Positions 1-8,499 of a stretch of 64,000 bases of DNA are shown in pieces. The stretch's first letter is position 1. The number at the start of each line of letters is the position of its first letter. A program made the position numbers and the translations under genes. Under the pieces are notes generated by a model. That model did not search any database and was not told the origin of the DNA. It saw only the letters and a program-made list of their open reading frames with translations. Source of the stretch: DAOPKN01 sp035391225 (lineage in GTDB: Bacteria > Thermotogota > Thermotogae > MWEM01); contig DAOPKN010000004.1 of assembly GCA_035391225.1 (NCBI GenBank), forward strand, positions 1 to 64,000, read 5' to 3'.

Positions 1-853
1 ACAAGCCACTGCTTCTCGCGTAGGGAATATCATCGTATCCCACCAAAGCGCAATCCTTTCCGGGCTTGATTTTGAGGCGCTTCAACGCGCGAAGTGCCCC
101 AATCGCCATCCAGTCGTTGTAGCAAAAAATGCCATCGAACGGGTCGCTGGAGAACAACTCCAAGGCGGCTGCTTCGGAGTTTTTCCAGTTCACGGGTAAA
201 TGGGAAACACCTACCCGGGACACCTCTCCCCCCCCGCTTGCGAAACCGTTCAGGAAGCCATTCGTTCGCGCGAGGGTGGTGCATTTGCGCTGGTTCCCCA
301 TCAACAGCAGGGGTTTTCGGATACCAAGGGTGGAAAAGTAGCGCCCCACCTTCCAACCGCCGAGTTCATCGTCAATCCACACTTCCGCGTAGGATTTCTC
401 GGGGAAATGAACCCCGAAAGAGATGAACCGGGTTTTCTCCGCCTCCAGCTGGTCCAAGTGCTCGGTGCGGTAGCCTTCCGGGGCGATCACCAGGCAATCC
501 ACGGAGGTCATCTGCAAGGAACGTACGGCTTCAACCTCGCCTTCCAGGCGCGTGTTCGTGTCCGCAATCACGAGGGAAATTCCCTTCGCACCCGCCATGT
601 CTTCGAGTTCTCCCAGCATCTCCGAGTAAAAGGGATTGCGAATATCCGAAACAACGACACCGATGCGATTACTCTTGGCGCCTTTGAGCGCACGCGCGTT
701 CGTGTTGGGGATGTACCCCATTTCCGAGGCAATGGATTCGATCTTCCTGCGGGTTTGCGGCTTCACATCGGGTTTCTGGTTCAAAACCCGCGAAACCGTC
801 ATCATCGAAACCCCCGCTTTTCTTGCAATGTCTTTCAAGGTTACCCGCCTCAT
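1..853 (-). CDS. LacI-family transcriptional regulator (3' end cut by window edge)
   Basis: About 284 codons of a usual ~335 are present; the C-terminus lies beyond the left edge. The N-terminus (MRRVTLKDIARKAGVS, then TVSRVLN) is a classic LacI helix-turn-helix and hinge. The rest follows the periplasmic-binding-protein fold, with SDIRNPFYSEML near residue 65 and DGIFCYNDWMAIGALRAL and GYDDIPYARSSG near the end. The family represses sugar-uptake or catabolic genes until an effector binds; the effector cannot be read here. The start is the ATG at 853 behind GGAGTGG. A promoter and a palindrome sit just upstream (separate entries), suggesting autoregulation. Its target genes are probably outside the window to the left, because the neighbours to the right are housekeeping genes on the other strand. 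Confidence 0.93.
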   Translation of the reverse strand, partial: MRRVTLKDIARKAGVSMMTVSRVLNQKPDVKPQTRRKIESIASEMGYIPNTNARALKGAKSNRIGVVVSDIRNPFYSEMLGELEDMAGAKGISLVIADTNTRLEGEVEAVRSLQMTSVDCLVIAPEGYRTEHLDQLEAEKTRFISFGVHFPEKSYAEVWIDDELGGWKVGRYFSTLGIRKPLLLMGNQRKCTTLARTNGFLNGFASGGGEVSRVGVSHLPVNWKNSEAAALELFSSDPFDGIFCYNDWMAIGALRALKRLKIKPGKDCALVGYDDIPYARSSGL

Positions 854-871
854 GCTCCACTCCTGTTATCA

Positions 872-894
872 TTACCGTTAACGAAAACATTATA
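872..894 (-). promoter_or_regulatory. Promoter and candidate auto-operator of the LacI-family gene
   Basis: On the minus strand a perfect -10 TATAAT lies at 894-889. The -35 is weak (TTGGAG, 17-bp spacer). Directly downstream, at 887-872, is TTTTCGTTAACGGTAA, a mostly symmetric element around CGTTAACG, the length and symmetry typical of LacI-family operators. Its position over the expected transcription start fits autorepression. This is inferred from pattern and position only. Confidence 0.5.
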
Positions 895-1072
895 GCAGAG
901 GATGTGCCAATCTCCAATCCAAGAGAGATGGCAAGGAAGGCAAGGAAAAGAATATTTCTTCCGATTTCTTGGATTTCCTTCCGATTTTGGCATTTTTTAC
1001 CCTGACCTTTAGAATGGGGAAGGGCGATCACGTGGGTGGGCAGGTTTTCCCAGCCCCCGCGCGGCTGTGTGG

Positions 1073-1078
1073 TACAAT
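1073..1078 (+). promoter_or_regulatory. Extended -10 promoter of thrS-ispG
   Basis: TACAAT preceded by TGTGG gives an extended -10 (TGG-TACAAT). No clear -35 is visible. It lies 48 bp before the thrS start. The upstream part of this intergenic stretch (895-1070) shows no gene and no obvious T-box. Confidence 0.45.
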
Positions 1079-1125
1079 AGGGAAAATTGGATTCCTTTCG
1101 TATGGGAGTCGTGGAGGTGTAGGCT

Positions 1126-3099
1126 ATGGAACAACACGTACAGATCCGTTTTCCCGATGGAAAGCACCAAGAAGTGGAGGGAACGATGACTTCCCTTGAC
1201 CTGGCGCGCGAGATATCCCCGCGTTTGGCAAAGGAAAGCGTGGCGGCGATGGTCAATGGTGGGTTGGTGGATTTGACCCTTCCCCTGGGCAGCTTTGGAG
1301 GCAGCAGCCTTGATTGGGCGCTGGTGAAAAAGGAAGAAACCGCGGCGCAGAAGGTGTACCGCCATACCCTTGCACACGTGATGGCGCAAGCAGTCACCCA
1401 CTTGTTTGGGGCAGAAAACGTGCAGCTGGGAATTGGACCGACCATCGAGAACGGTTTTTACTACGATATCATGGTCAACGGGGAGATGCTCAAAGAGGAA
1501 GATATCGCCAAGGTGGAGAAAGAGATGAAACGCATCGTGGACCAAGATCTTCCGCTGGAGCGCTTCGAGTTACCGCGCGAGCAGGCCATAGCGTTGATGA
1601 AAGAAATGCGCCAGCCTTTCAAGGTGGAACTGATCGAAGAGTTACCCGAAGGGGAGGCCATCAGTTTTTACCGCCAAGGTGATTTCGTGGACCTGTGCCG
1701 TGGCCCGCACTTGCCCAGCACCGGGAAGATCAAGCACTTCAAGTTGCTCTCGCTTGCGGGCGCCTACTGGCGGGGAGACGAGAAGAATCCCATGCTCCAA
1801 CGCTTGTATGGAACCGCGTTCGCCTCGAAGGACGACCTCGATGCGCACCTGAAGATGCTGGAAGAAGCACGCAAACGTGACCATCGCAGGCTGGGACCGC
1901 AGCTGGGATTGTTCCTGCTGGATCCGGAAGTGGCAGCGGGAATGCCTTTTTTCCAGGACAAGGGAGTGGTTTGCCTGCAAGAGCTGAAGGGCATGTGGCG
2001 GCGTTTCCACCGGGAAGCAGGGTACGTCGAAGTGATGACACCGCTGATCATGCACGAAAAACTCTGGCACCAGTCCGGGCATTGGGACCATTACCGGGAC
2101 AACATGTACTTCGTGGAAAAAGACGAGCAAACGTACGCGATCAAGCCCATGAATTGCCCCGGGCATATCATACTCTACAAGAGCCAGGCACGAAGTTACC
2201 GCGACCTTCCGTGGAGGATGGCCGAATTTGGCAAAGTGCACCGGTTCGAGAGAAGCGGGGTGCTGCACGGTCTTTTCCGGGTGCGTGCCTTCACACAGGA
2301 CGATGCGCACCTTTTCATCACGCCGGAGCAGATCAACAAGGAGCTCGTGGACTTGATGCACCTTGTGGACCGGGTGTACCGCGTTTTCGGTTTCGCGTAT
2401 TTCGTGGAGCTCAGCACGCGGCCAGAGGATTTCATGGGTTCCGTGGAACTCTGGGATTCCGCCACCGAGTCGTTGCGAAGTGCCCTGGAACAAACCGGGG
2501 TGGAATACCACGTGAACGAGGGAGATGGAGCGTTTTACGGTCCGAAGATCGATTTCCACGTACGGGATTCGCTGGGGCGGACCTGGCAGTGCGCCACCGT
2601 GCAGCTGGATTTCCAGATGCCGGAACGCTTCGACGTGGGCTACATCGGAGCGGATAACGAAGAGCATCGTACCGTGATGATCCACCGCACGGTGTTCGGT
2701 TCCCTCGAACGTTTCTTTGGCATCCTCGTAGAGCACTTCGCAGGGGCATTTCCAGCGTGGCTGGCCCCCGTGCAGTTTTCGGTGCTGCCCATCGCGGACC
2801 GACATTTCTCCACGGCCCGGAGCGTGGAAGAGACGTTGCAACAGAATGGGTTCCGGGTAACCGTGGATGACCGCCAGAAAAAAATCAACTTCAAGATCCG
2901 GGAAGCCCAGTTGCAAAAAATCCCGTACATGTTGATCATCGGAGACCGTGAGCAGCAGGAAAACAAGGTATCCTTGCGCTTGCGCAGTGAAAAGGAAGTG
3001 GGCGCAATCGGTTTGGACGAACTCATGGATACCGTTCGTCGGGAAGTATCCGAACTGCGCTTGGAATCTTTTTGGGATGCAACCTCTCCCGAATCCTAG
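1126..3099 (+). CDS. thrS: Threonyl-tRNA synthetase
   Basis: 657 residues, close to the usual ~640. It charges tRNA-Thr with threonine in the cytoplasm. The order is an N-terminal TGS domain (about 1-60), the editing/SAD domain with the HxxxH motif at residues 80-84 (YRHTLAHVMAQ) and LCRGPHLP near 190, then the class II catalytic core with MNCPGH (Cys344, a zinc ligand), FRVRAFTQDDAHLF (motif 2 region) and HRTVFGSLERFFGILVEH (motif 3), and a C-terminal anticodon-binding domain. The ATG follows GTGGAGGTG. ispG follows after 21 bp, probably on the same transcript. Confidence 0.98.
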   Translation: MEQHVQIRFPDGKHQEVEGTMTSLDLAREISPRLAKESVAAMVNGGLVDLTLPLGSFGGSSLDWALVKKEETAAQKVYRHTLAHVMAQAVTHLFGAENVQLGIGPTIENGFYYDIMVNGEMLKEEDIAKVEKEMKRIVDQDLPLERFELPREQAIALMKEMRQPFKVELIEELPEGEAISFYRQGDFVDLCRGPHLPSTGKIKHFKLLSLAGAYWRGDEKNPMLQRLYGTAFASKDDLDAHLKMLEEARKRDHRRLGPQLGLFLLDPEVAAGMPFFQDKGVVCLQELKGMWRRFHREAGYVEVMTPLIMHEKLWHQSGHWDHYRDNMYFVEKDEQTYAIKPMNCPGHIILYKSQARSYRDLPWRMAEFGKVHRFERSGVLHGLFRVRAFTQDDAHLFITPEQINKELVDLMHLVDRVYRVFGFAYFVELSTRPEDFMGSVELWDSATESLRSALEQTGVEYHVNEGDGAFYGPKIDFHVRDSLGRTWQCATVQLDFQMPERFDVGYIGADNEEHRTVMIHRTVFGSLERFFGILVEHFAGAFPAWLAPVQFSVLPIADRHFSTARSVEETLQQNGFRVTVDDRQKKINFKIREAQLQKIPYMLIIGDREQQENKVSLRLRSEKEVGAIGLDELMDTVRREVSELRLESFWDATSPES

Positions 3100-3120
3100 T
3101 TCTCCGGAAGGAGGATAGCG

Positions 3121-4191
3121 TTGCGCAGGAAAACAAAGGCTGTTTGGGTGGGCCCCTTGCAGATCGGCGGGGATGCGCCGGTTTCCATCCAGTCCATGAC
3201 CAATACCGATACCCGTGACGTGCTGGCTACGGTCCAGCAAATCGAGCAACTTGGTGATGCCGGGTGCGATTTGGTGCGCCTGTCCGTTTTCGATGCGGAA
3301 TGCGTGCGGGTTTTGCCTTCTATCCTGGAACAAGTGCAACCCTTGCCCCTCGTGGCAGATATCCATTTCGATGCCCGTTTGGCGATCGGAGCCATCCATG
3401 CCGGCGTCAAAAAAGTGCGGATCAACCCCGGGAACATCGCCTCGCAGAAAGATGTTTCGCGGCTTGCGCGGGTGGCCTCCGAGAACGGGGTATGCATCCG
3501 CGTGGGGGCCAACTCTGGCTCCATTCACCCGGATTTTTGCAACCTACCCAGGGTGGATGCACTCGTCGAATCCGCACTGCGCCAAGTTCGCCAGTTGGAG
3601 AAACAGGGTTTTTCTTCCATCGTGGTGGGTGTAAAGTCTTCGGATGCACGAGAGACCGTAGCGGCCAACCAGAAGGTTGCCCGGATGGTGGACTACCCCC
3701 TTCACCTGGGTGTGACCGAAGCGGGACCGCTATTCCATGCGTTGATCAAATCTTCGTTTGCGCTGGGAAGCCTTTTGGATCAGGGAATCGGTGATACGGT
3801 ACGCATTTCCATTAGTGGAGATCCCGTGGAAGAGGTGCGTGCCGCGAAGATCCTCCTGAAAACACTGGGATTGCGGCAAGGGGTTACGCTGATTTCTTGT
3901 CCCACGTGCGGTCGGGCACGTATTGACGTGGCCGCACTTGCACGGCAGGTGGAAAGCTGGTGCGCGCATGTTTCCGCGGACGTAACGGTTGCCGTGATGG
4001 GGTGCGAGGTGAATGGACTGGGCGAAGGCAGGGAAGCGGATCTGGGGATAGCAGGACTTGCGAATGGGGGAGCGGTACTGTTCCAGAGAGGCAAAGTTCT
4101 CGGAACCTACTCCCGCGAGACAATCAAGGATGCTTTTTTCCAGGCGTTGCGGGAGATGGAAAAGCGGGGGTGGAAGGAGGAAACACGGTGA
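3121..4191 (+). CDS. ispG: 4-hydroxy-3-methylbut-2-enyl diphosphate synthase (IspG/GcpE)
   Basis: 356 residues, the bacterial length. It converts MEcPP to HMBPP, the penultimate step of the non-mevalonate isoprenoid pathway, using a [4Fe-4S] cluster. Its ligands are visible as CPTCGR (Cys260, Cys263) and GCEVNGLGEG (Cys295 and the conserved Glu). The N-terminal TIM-barrel signature VSIQSMTNTDT is clear. It starts at TTG behind GGAAGGAGGAT. The next gene starts inside its stop codon (GTGA), indicating translational coupling with the two exported proteins that follow. Confidence 0.97.
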   Translation: MRRKTKAVWVGPLQIGGDAPVSIQSMTNTDTRDVLATVQQIEQLGDAGCDLVRLSVFDAECVRVLPSILEQVQPLPLVADIHFDARLAIGAIHAGVKKVRINPGNIASQKDVSRLARVASENGVCIRVGANSGSIHPDFCNLPRVDALVESALRQVRQLEKQGFSSIVVGVKSSDARETVAANQKVARMVDYPLHLGVTEAGPLFHALIKSSFALGSLLDQGIGDTVRISISGDPVEEVRAAKILLKTLGLRQGVTLISCPTCGRARIDVAALARQVESWCAHVSADVTVAVMGCEVNGLGEGREADLGIAGLANGGAVLFQRGKVLGTYSRETIKDAFFQALREMEKRGWKEETR

Positions 4192-5174
4192 ATCTTGTGC
4201 CATCGTATGCCCGTGCCCTTTTGGGTGTCGCTTTACTTGTCGCCACGCTGGGTTTGGCGGGAACGTTGTACGTGGACGTTTCCCTTGGCTTGGCACTCGC
4301 GATCGGGGAAGATTCTTTCATTCGCTCCTTTGGGGTGGACAGTACCCTTGCCATGCGCGGGGAAATGCTGGGTTCGTACGCGGTTACCCAACGTTTTGTT
4401 CCTCCCCAAACAGTTTTCCAACTCCCGGAGGACCTTCCGGTGATGCTTCGCCTCGCGAATGGTTGGGTCTTTTCCAGTGCTCCCGGTTCCGGAGATTTTG
4501 CGCTGCGCCTGGATGGAGTGGTTTCGTCTTTTTTCCTTTCCATTGATCGCGTGGACTTCGTGCGCTTTCCCTGGCGGGTTGATGCACAGCGGGTGGAAAT
4601 CGATTCTCCCGTCTTTTCCTTTTTCCTCCCGGAATTCCTCGAGAAACTTGGCCATTCCCACCTGTTGCCCCAGGTTCGTACCGCGCTGGCGAAAGGAAGC
4701 TTTCCCGTGACGTTGTGGCTGGACACATCACCCTTGGAACTGGATTTTTCCGAGGTTTTGTGCCGGGCGTACTACCCCTTGCTTCTGGCCGAAAACGCGA
4801 ATTTCCCCTTGGTTCGCGTGCAGTGGACCCTCAATGGCCAGAAGAGTTCGTTTCCCTTTACCTGGATTCCGCGAAAAGACGGCACACTGGAAGTGACCCT
4901 CGAGGCCACCGACGTTCGGGGAAACTGGGCAAAGATTTCGCGCGAGATCTTCGTGGAACCGTATCGCCCCCTGTTCGAAACTTCGTTGGTTTTCGACAAA
5001 GCGCGCTTGGGGGAAAAGGTTCTCTTCGTAGAAGGGCAACCGGGGAACTGGCAGGTGTATGATCGTGTTTTCCAGGGCGATTCTTTGAGCATTGCCTTTG
5101 AGGTGCCGGGCTCCTACCCGGTGGTTTTTACCGCGCCGGGAACCGTGCGCAAGTACAGGGTGGTGGTGGAGTGA
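4188..5174 (+). CDS. Exported or membrane-anchored protein of unknown function
   Basis: 328 residues from the GTG at 4188, which overlaps the ispG stop as GTGA and has GGAAGGAGG upstream. Residues ~8-40 form one hydrophobic segment (ALLGVALLVATLGLAGTLYV), a signal anchor. The remainder is rich in short beta-prone runs, and residues ~225-328 look like one or two Ig-like modules (TLEVTLEATDVRGNWAKISR and a closing GSYPVVFTAPGTVRKYRVVV). No catalytic motif is visible and I do not recognise the family. It sits between ispG and a membrane metallopeptidase with overlapping ends on both sides, so all three are probably co-translated. Confidence 0.75.
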   Translation: MNLVPSYARALLGVALLVATLGLAGTLYVDVSLGLALAIGEDSFIRSFGVDSTLAMRGEMLGSYAVTQRFVPPQTVFQLPEDLPVMLRLANGWVFSSAPGSGDFALRLDGVVSSFFLSIDRVDFVRFPWRVDAQRVEIDSPVFSFFLPEFLEKLGHSHLLPQVRTALAKGSFPVTLWLDTSPLELDFSEVLCRAYYPLLLAENANFPLVRVQWTLNGQKSSFPFTWIPRKDGTLEVTLEATDVRGNWAKISREIFVEPYRPLFETSLVFDKARLGEKVLFVEGQPGNWQVYDRVFQGDSLSIAFEVPGSYPVVFTAPGTVRKYRVVVE

Positions 5175-5193
5175 AGGGGTAAAATTCCTGCTC

Positions 5194-6039
5194 TTGCTTT
5201 CCTTGTTGTGTGGATGCTGGGAGATACTGCTCGGAGTGACGTATTCCTTTGACCCGCCCCAGCCAGCATACTTGGAGAATTGGATCCAAACAAACCTGGA
5301 ACGGGTGGACGAAGAACTGCAATCCATTTGGGGGTTTTCGCTTCAGTTCCCCGTATCGGTAAAAGTGCAGCGAGAACGGGCACTTGGTGCGAGGGGAGAG
5401 GCTGCCTTCGATGGAAACCTGTACCACGTGTTCCTCACTCCCATTGCGGAGGAAATCCCCTCCTTGTTGCGCCACGAATGGATGCACCTGTACACCTTTG
5501 ACTGGATGGTACGCAACCCTGGGCATTCCTCCCTTCCTCTATGGTGGCTGGAGGGATTGGCGGTCTGGTTTGAAGGGCGCCACGGTATCGATTGGAACAA
5601 TGTTCTTCCCTGGCAGTTGATACGCGAAAGCAACTTGCTCAGCATCGAAGAGTACCCGCAAGGCGGGGCTTTCCCCCGGTACTACACCCTTTTATCCGAC
5701 TTTTTTGCATTCCTCGAAAGGAAGGTCAACTTCCAAGAGCACTTACCCTTGGTGTTGCAGCGCTTGTCCCAGGGTGCAGACATTTTCCAGGCCTTTTCGG
5801 GCTTTTGCGAGTTGCAGAGCGTGTTTCGGAGCTGGCGGTGGAGGGTCTCCCTCCTTTCGCTACTTTCCTTTTTTGCGTTCCATTTCTTTCTAAGTGTCCC
5901 CGCCGTGGTTGTTTTTGCCCTGGGGCTTTTCCTGTTGTGGAGAAGGAGAAAGATCAAAGACAGCTTTGATCCCTCGCTGGAAAGGAGATTTGGAAAGGAA
6001 TACTGGAAAAAGCAGGGAGAGGATGCGCACGAACCTTAA
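5194..6039 (+). CDS. Membrane-anchored HExxH metallopeptidase (peptidase MA-like)
   Basis: Starts with a hydrophobic export signal. With the TTG at 5194, HEWMH lies at residues 94-98 and a conserved WLEGLAVWFEG follows about 20 residues later (Glu120 as likely third zinc ligand), as in gluzincins of the peptidase MA type. A C-terminal transmembrane helix (FHFFLSVPAVVVFALGLFLL) is followed by a basic tail, so the catalytic domain should face outside the inner membrane. The start is uncertain. A GTGA overlap at 5171 would be ideal but is out of frame by one base (see findings); no ATG or GTG exists in the correct frame near the signal sequence. CTG at 5188 is another option. Confidence 0.8.
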   Translation: MLSLLCGCWEILLGVTYSFDPPQPAYLENWIQTNLERVDEELQSIWGFSLQFPVSVKVQRERALGARGEAAFDGNLYHVFLTPIAEEIPSLLRHEWMHLYTFDWMVRNPGHSSLPLWWLEGLAVWFEGRHGIDWNNVLPWQLIRESNLLSIEEYPQGGAFPRYYTLLSDFFAFLERKVNFQEHLPLVLQRLSQGADIFQAFSGFCELQSVFRSWRWRVSLLSLLSFFAFHFFLSVPAVVVFALGLFLLWRRRKIKDSFDPSLERRFGKEYWKKQGEDAHEP

Positions 6040-6135
6040 AAGATGGTTCGAAAAAGGTGAAATGTTCTACAGCTTGGGGATTTTTGGTCGAAAAAAAACG
6101 ATTTTGCCCGTGCTGTTCCAAATCCACACGTAATG

Positions 6136-6144
6136 TGCTATACT
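6136..6144 (+). promoter_or_regulatory. Extended -10 promoter of the sigma factor operon
   Basis: TGC-TATACT forms an extended -10 about 100 bp before the sigma factor start. There is no convincing -35. Because this does not look like a typical ECF promoter, the operon may be transcribed by the housekeeping sigma factor. Confidence 0.4.
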
Positions 6145-6244
6145 TTGTAGTGGAGCAAAATGGCTCCAGCACTGGTTTTTTCCCGTTGTGTCTTTGAACT
6201 TTTTCATGTTGAGCCGAGTCTTAGTATTGCAGGGGGGTTCATGC

Positions 6245-6865
6245 TTGGAATCCGCGGAGAAAAGAAAAAACGCGGCCGTGTTTCGGGTTTTTGCGTCGGA
6301 AGAGAATTTTATCCGGGCGCTCAAGAAAAAGGACCTGCGAGCGTACGAGCTTTTGTATACGGAATACGCGGGGATCGTGGGGTCGATTGCGAAATCGTAC
6401 TTGAACATCGATGACATTGATGATGTGATCCAAGAGGTTTTCCTCCGCGTGTACAAGAGCGTCCGCAAGTTCAAGGGCGATGCCGCCTTTTCCACATGGC
6501 TGTATCGGATTGCCGTCAACGTATGTAAGGACTTCCTCAAGCGGTACAAGAAGCGCTCCGAAACCGTTACCGATTTCGACGAAGAGGAAACTTCCCTCGA
6601 GGAGCCCCGAGCCGAGAGCGACGTGGAAGGGGAGGTTTCCCGGGAGCTCCAGGTGGAAGTATTGAACCGGATCATGGGGCATCTCTCGGAAGACGACCGC
6701 TTGTTCATTACGCTACGCGACTTGGACGGGTTGGATTACGAGGAAATTTCCCGGATCGTGGAAAAGCCACTGGGTACGGTGAAGAGTCGTATTCATTACG
6801 CGCGAAAGAGACTAAAAGAACTTTTGGAAGCTTCCGGGTATTTCCGGGGAGAAGATTCGATTTGA
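6245..6865 (+). CDS. ECF-type RNA polymerase sigma factor
   Basis: 206 residues from the TTG at 6245, which has AGGGGGGT 7 bases upstream; other in-frame starts (6188, 6206, 6278) lack a good SD. Sigma region 2 is clear (YELLYTEYAGIVGSI, DDVIQEVFLRVYKSV, FSTWLYRIAVNVCKDFLKR), followed by an acidic linker and sigma region 4 (LSEDDRLFITLRDLDGL, EEISRIVEKPLGTVKSRIHY). The two genes downstream encode a zinc-motif anti-sigma factor and a secreted protein. This is the order seen in RpoE-RseA-RseB envelope stress systems. Confidence 0.93.
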   Translation: MESAEKRKNAAVFRVFASEENFIRALKKKDLRAYELLYTEYAGIVGSIAKSYLNIDDIDDVIQEVFLRVYKSVRKFKGDAAFSTWLYRIAVNVCKDFLKRYKKRSETVTDFDEEETSLEEPRAESDVEGEVSRELQVEVLNRIMGHLSEDDRLFITLRDLDGLDYEEISRIVEKPLGTVKSRIHYARKRLKELLEASGYFRGEDSI

Positions 6866-6895
6866 GTTTGTTCTTTTAAGGAGGCAAAAAAGGGC

Positions 6896-7375
6896 ATGGA
6901 TTGTCAACAAGTCAGGGAGAAGGAAATGAATCGGTTTTTGGACGAAGAGATGGATTTGGAGGAAATGCGTGCGTTTAAGCAGCATCTCCAATCTTGTTCG
7001 TCTTGTTCGAAGGCCTTTTCGGATTACCGGAAAATCCTTGGTATGCAAAAGGCAAGAGTATCCTACGAAACCAGCCGGGCGGGAAAAGACAAGTTCCTCA
7101 AACGGTTGAAACGAAGGAAAGCCCTCCCCTACCAGCTGGTGGCATGTTGCGCGGCCGTCATGGTAGGTGTGGTTGGCATCCAGTCCTTTCAAAATTTCCG
7201 CCAAATGAACCAACGCTACGAACAAATTGTCAATCACGGTGTGCAAATGCTTTTGCATTCTGCGCAAGATGCTTCTTCCACCCGCTTTTCGCCCGAAGCT
7301 GCCCTGAATCCGGAAGTGGAAAAAGGGTTGGAAGACTCCCAAAAAATCCTGAACCTCCTGAACGACGGGGATTAA
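6896..7375 (+). CDS. Membrane anti-sigma factor with zinc-finger motif
   Basis: 159 residues. The N-terminal cytoplasmic part has the ZAS signature HxxxCxxC (KQHLQSCSSC, residues ~25-34). One transmembrane helix follows (LVACCAAVMVGVVGIQSF, ~80-98), then an extracytoplasmic part of about 60 residues. This is the layout of anti-sigma factors that hold an ECF sigma at the membrane until released by regulated proteolysis. It lies 30 bp after the sigma gene with AAGGAGGC upstream of the ATG, so the pair is co-expressed. Confidence 0.9.
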   Translation: MDCQQVREKEMNRFLDEEMDLEEMRAFKQHLQSCSSCSKAFSDYRKILGMQKARVSYETSRAGKDKFLKRLKRRKALPYQLVACCAAVMVGVVGIQSFQNFRQMNQRYEQIVNHGVQMLLHSAQDASSTRFSPEAALNPEVEKGLEDSQKILNLLNDGD

Positions 7376-7389
7376 TCCGCTTTTCCAGC

Positions 7390-8469
7390 ATGGCAAAAGG
7401 TGCCGTTTTCTTTCTTCTCTGGATTTCCGTTTTTTCCACCCTTTGTTTTTCCCAAAATAACGGTACCCCCATGCTTACCTTTCCTTCCACCGTTTCCCCC
7501 GATGCCTCGGGTGTGCTTCACCCCATTCTTTCGGAAATGGCGGAAAAGTATTCTTCTTCCATCATCAGCGGCACGCGCATTTTCATGGAAAGTGGAGAAA
7601 AGGTGCGCTATCGCTATGAATACGTCTTGCGAAGCGGCTTTGAGAAAATTGTTTCCTTAAAGATGCCTTACACGGTTTCCTGGTTTCGCGCGGGTGGAAA
7701 AGGTTTCCTCGTGCAAAACGGGGTGCGTGCGCAGGTTCCCGTGCCCTTGAAAGACTTGGAAGACGTGTTCCTGGAAAAAATCCGGCAAAACGTTACCGTG
7801 GGTTTCGCCGAAATCAGTTATTCCGGGATTCCCGCCTACTACTTGTACCTGGAATGTAGCGATACCCAGGTATTTCGTGCCGTGGTTTTGAAGGGAAGCT
7901 TGCAAATCATCCGCATCGAATCCGAAAAACCAGGATCGAACATGGTGATGCTGTACGACAACCTCACCGAAGCGAGCGAGTCGGAGTTCCAAGAGCAACT
8001 CTCCCTGTTCTTCCAAGTTCCGGAGGTTCCTTTCGAAGAAACCCCTTCGCCTACGGAGACCATTCCCCCCGCCCAAATAAGCCAGCCTGACGAAGACAGT
8101 GGCGAAACCCAGGATTTGGAGCTGGATGCGGAAACCGCCCAAGTGTTGGGAAGTTTTTTCCCTGCCACAGAGCGGCTTCGAGAGGAATTCTCGATCCTTC
8201 GCACCGAAGCGTTGTTGTTCCCCGATTCCACCGCCCTCTTCTTGACATTGGATATCCCGCAGGCGAACCCCGTAGTGGCCGTGCTTATCCGGAACCCAAG
8301 GGGTTTCTCCGAGCAGGGAAACAGTCCCTTCCTGGAAAAAATCCCCGAAAACTTCAACTCCGTACAGATCAACCGGGAGAACTTGGATATCCACGTTTTG
8401 GGGGAGCATCCCAAGCAAGACCTGCAAAAGATCGCACAAACACTTCTTGCCTTAACGTTCCAACCCTGA
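7390..8469 (+). CDS. Secreted RseB/LolA-like protein of the sigma operon
   Basis: 359 residues from the ATG at 7390. The N-terminal signal peptide is AVFFLLWISVFSTLCFSQ. Residues ~50-200 have the pattern of the RseB/MucB and LolA-like fold: a YEYVLRSGFEKIVSL strand pair, and later GIPAYYLYLEC and FRAVVLKGSLQIIRIE. A Pro/Glu-rich linker (~215-240) and a second alpha/beta domain follow. Its place directly after sigma and anti-sigma genes suggests an extracytoplasmic sensor or cofactor of the anti-sigma factor, as RseB is for RseA. That role is inferred from context and faint fold similarity. No strong SD is visible. Confidence 0.7.
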   Translation: MAKGAVFFLLWISVFSTLCFSQNNGTPMLTFPSTVSPDASGVLHPILSEMAEKYSSSIISGTRIFMESGEKVRYRYEYVLRSGFEKIVSLKMPYTVSWFRAGGKGFLVQNGVRAQVPVPLKDLEDVFLEKIRQNVTVGFAEISYSGIPAYYLYLECSDTQVFRAVVLKGSLQIIRIESEKPGSNMVMLYDNLTEASESEFQEQLSLFFQVPEVPFEETPSPTETIPPAQISQPDEDSGETQDLELDAETAQVLGSFFPATERLREEFSILRTEALLFPDSTALFLTLDIPQANPVVAVLIRNPRGFSEQGNSPFLEKIPENFNSVQINRENLDIHVLGEHPKQDLQKIAQTLLALTFQP

Positions 8470-8499
8470 AACCTTTCCATCCATTGCGTCGCAAAAGCA

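Noticed and set aside
854..1125. T-box or other tRNA-sensing leader before thrS
   Set aside because: No T-box sequence, specifier stem or terminator is visible; the predicted promoter leaves only about 40 bases of leader.
1642..3528. 628-codon open frame on the minus strand across thrS and ispG
   Set aside because: It is antisense to two unmistakable genes, mirrors their codons and resembles no protein family. Codon bias creates such frames.
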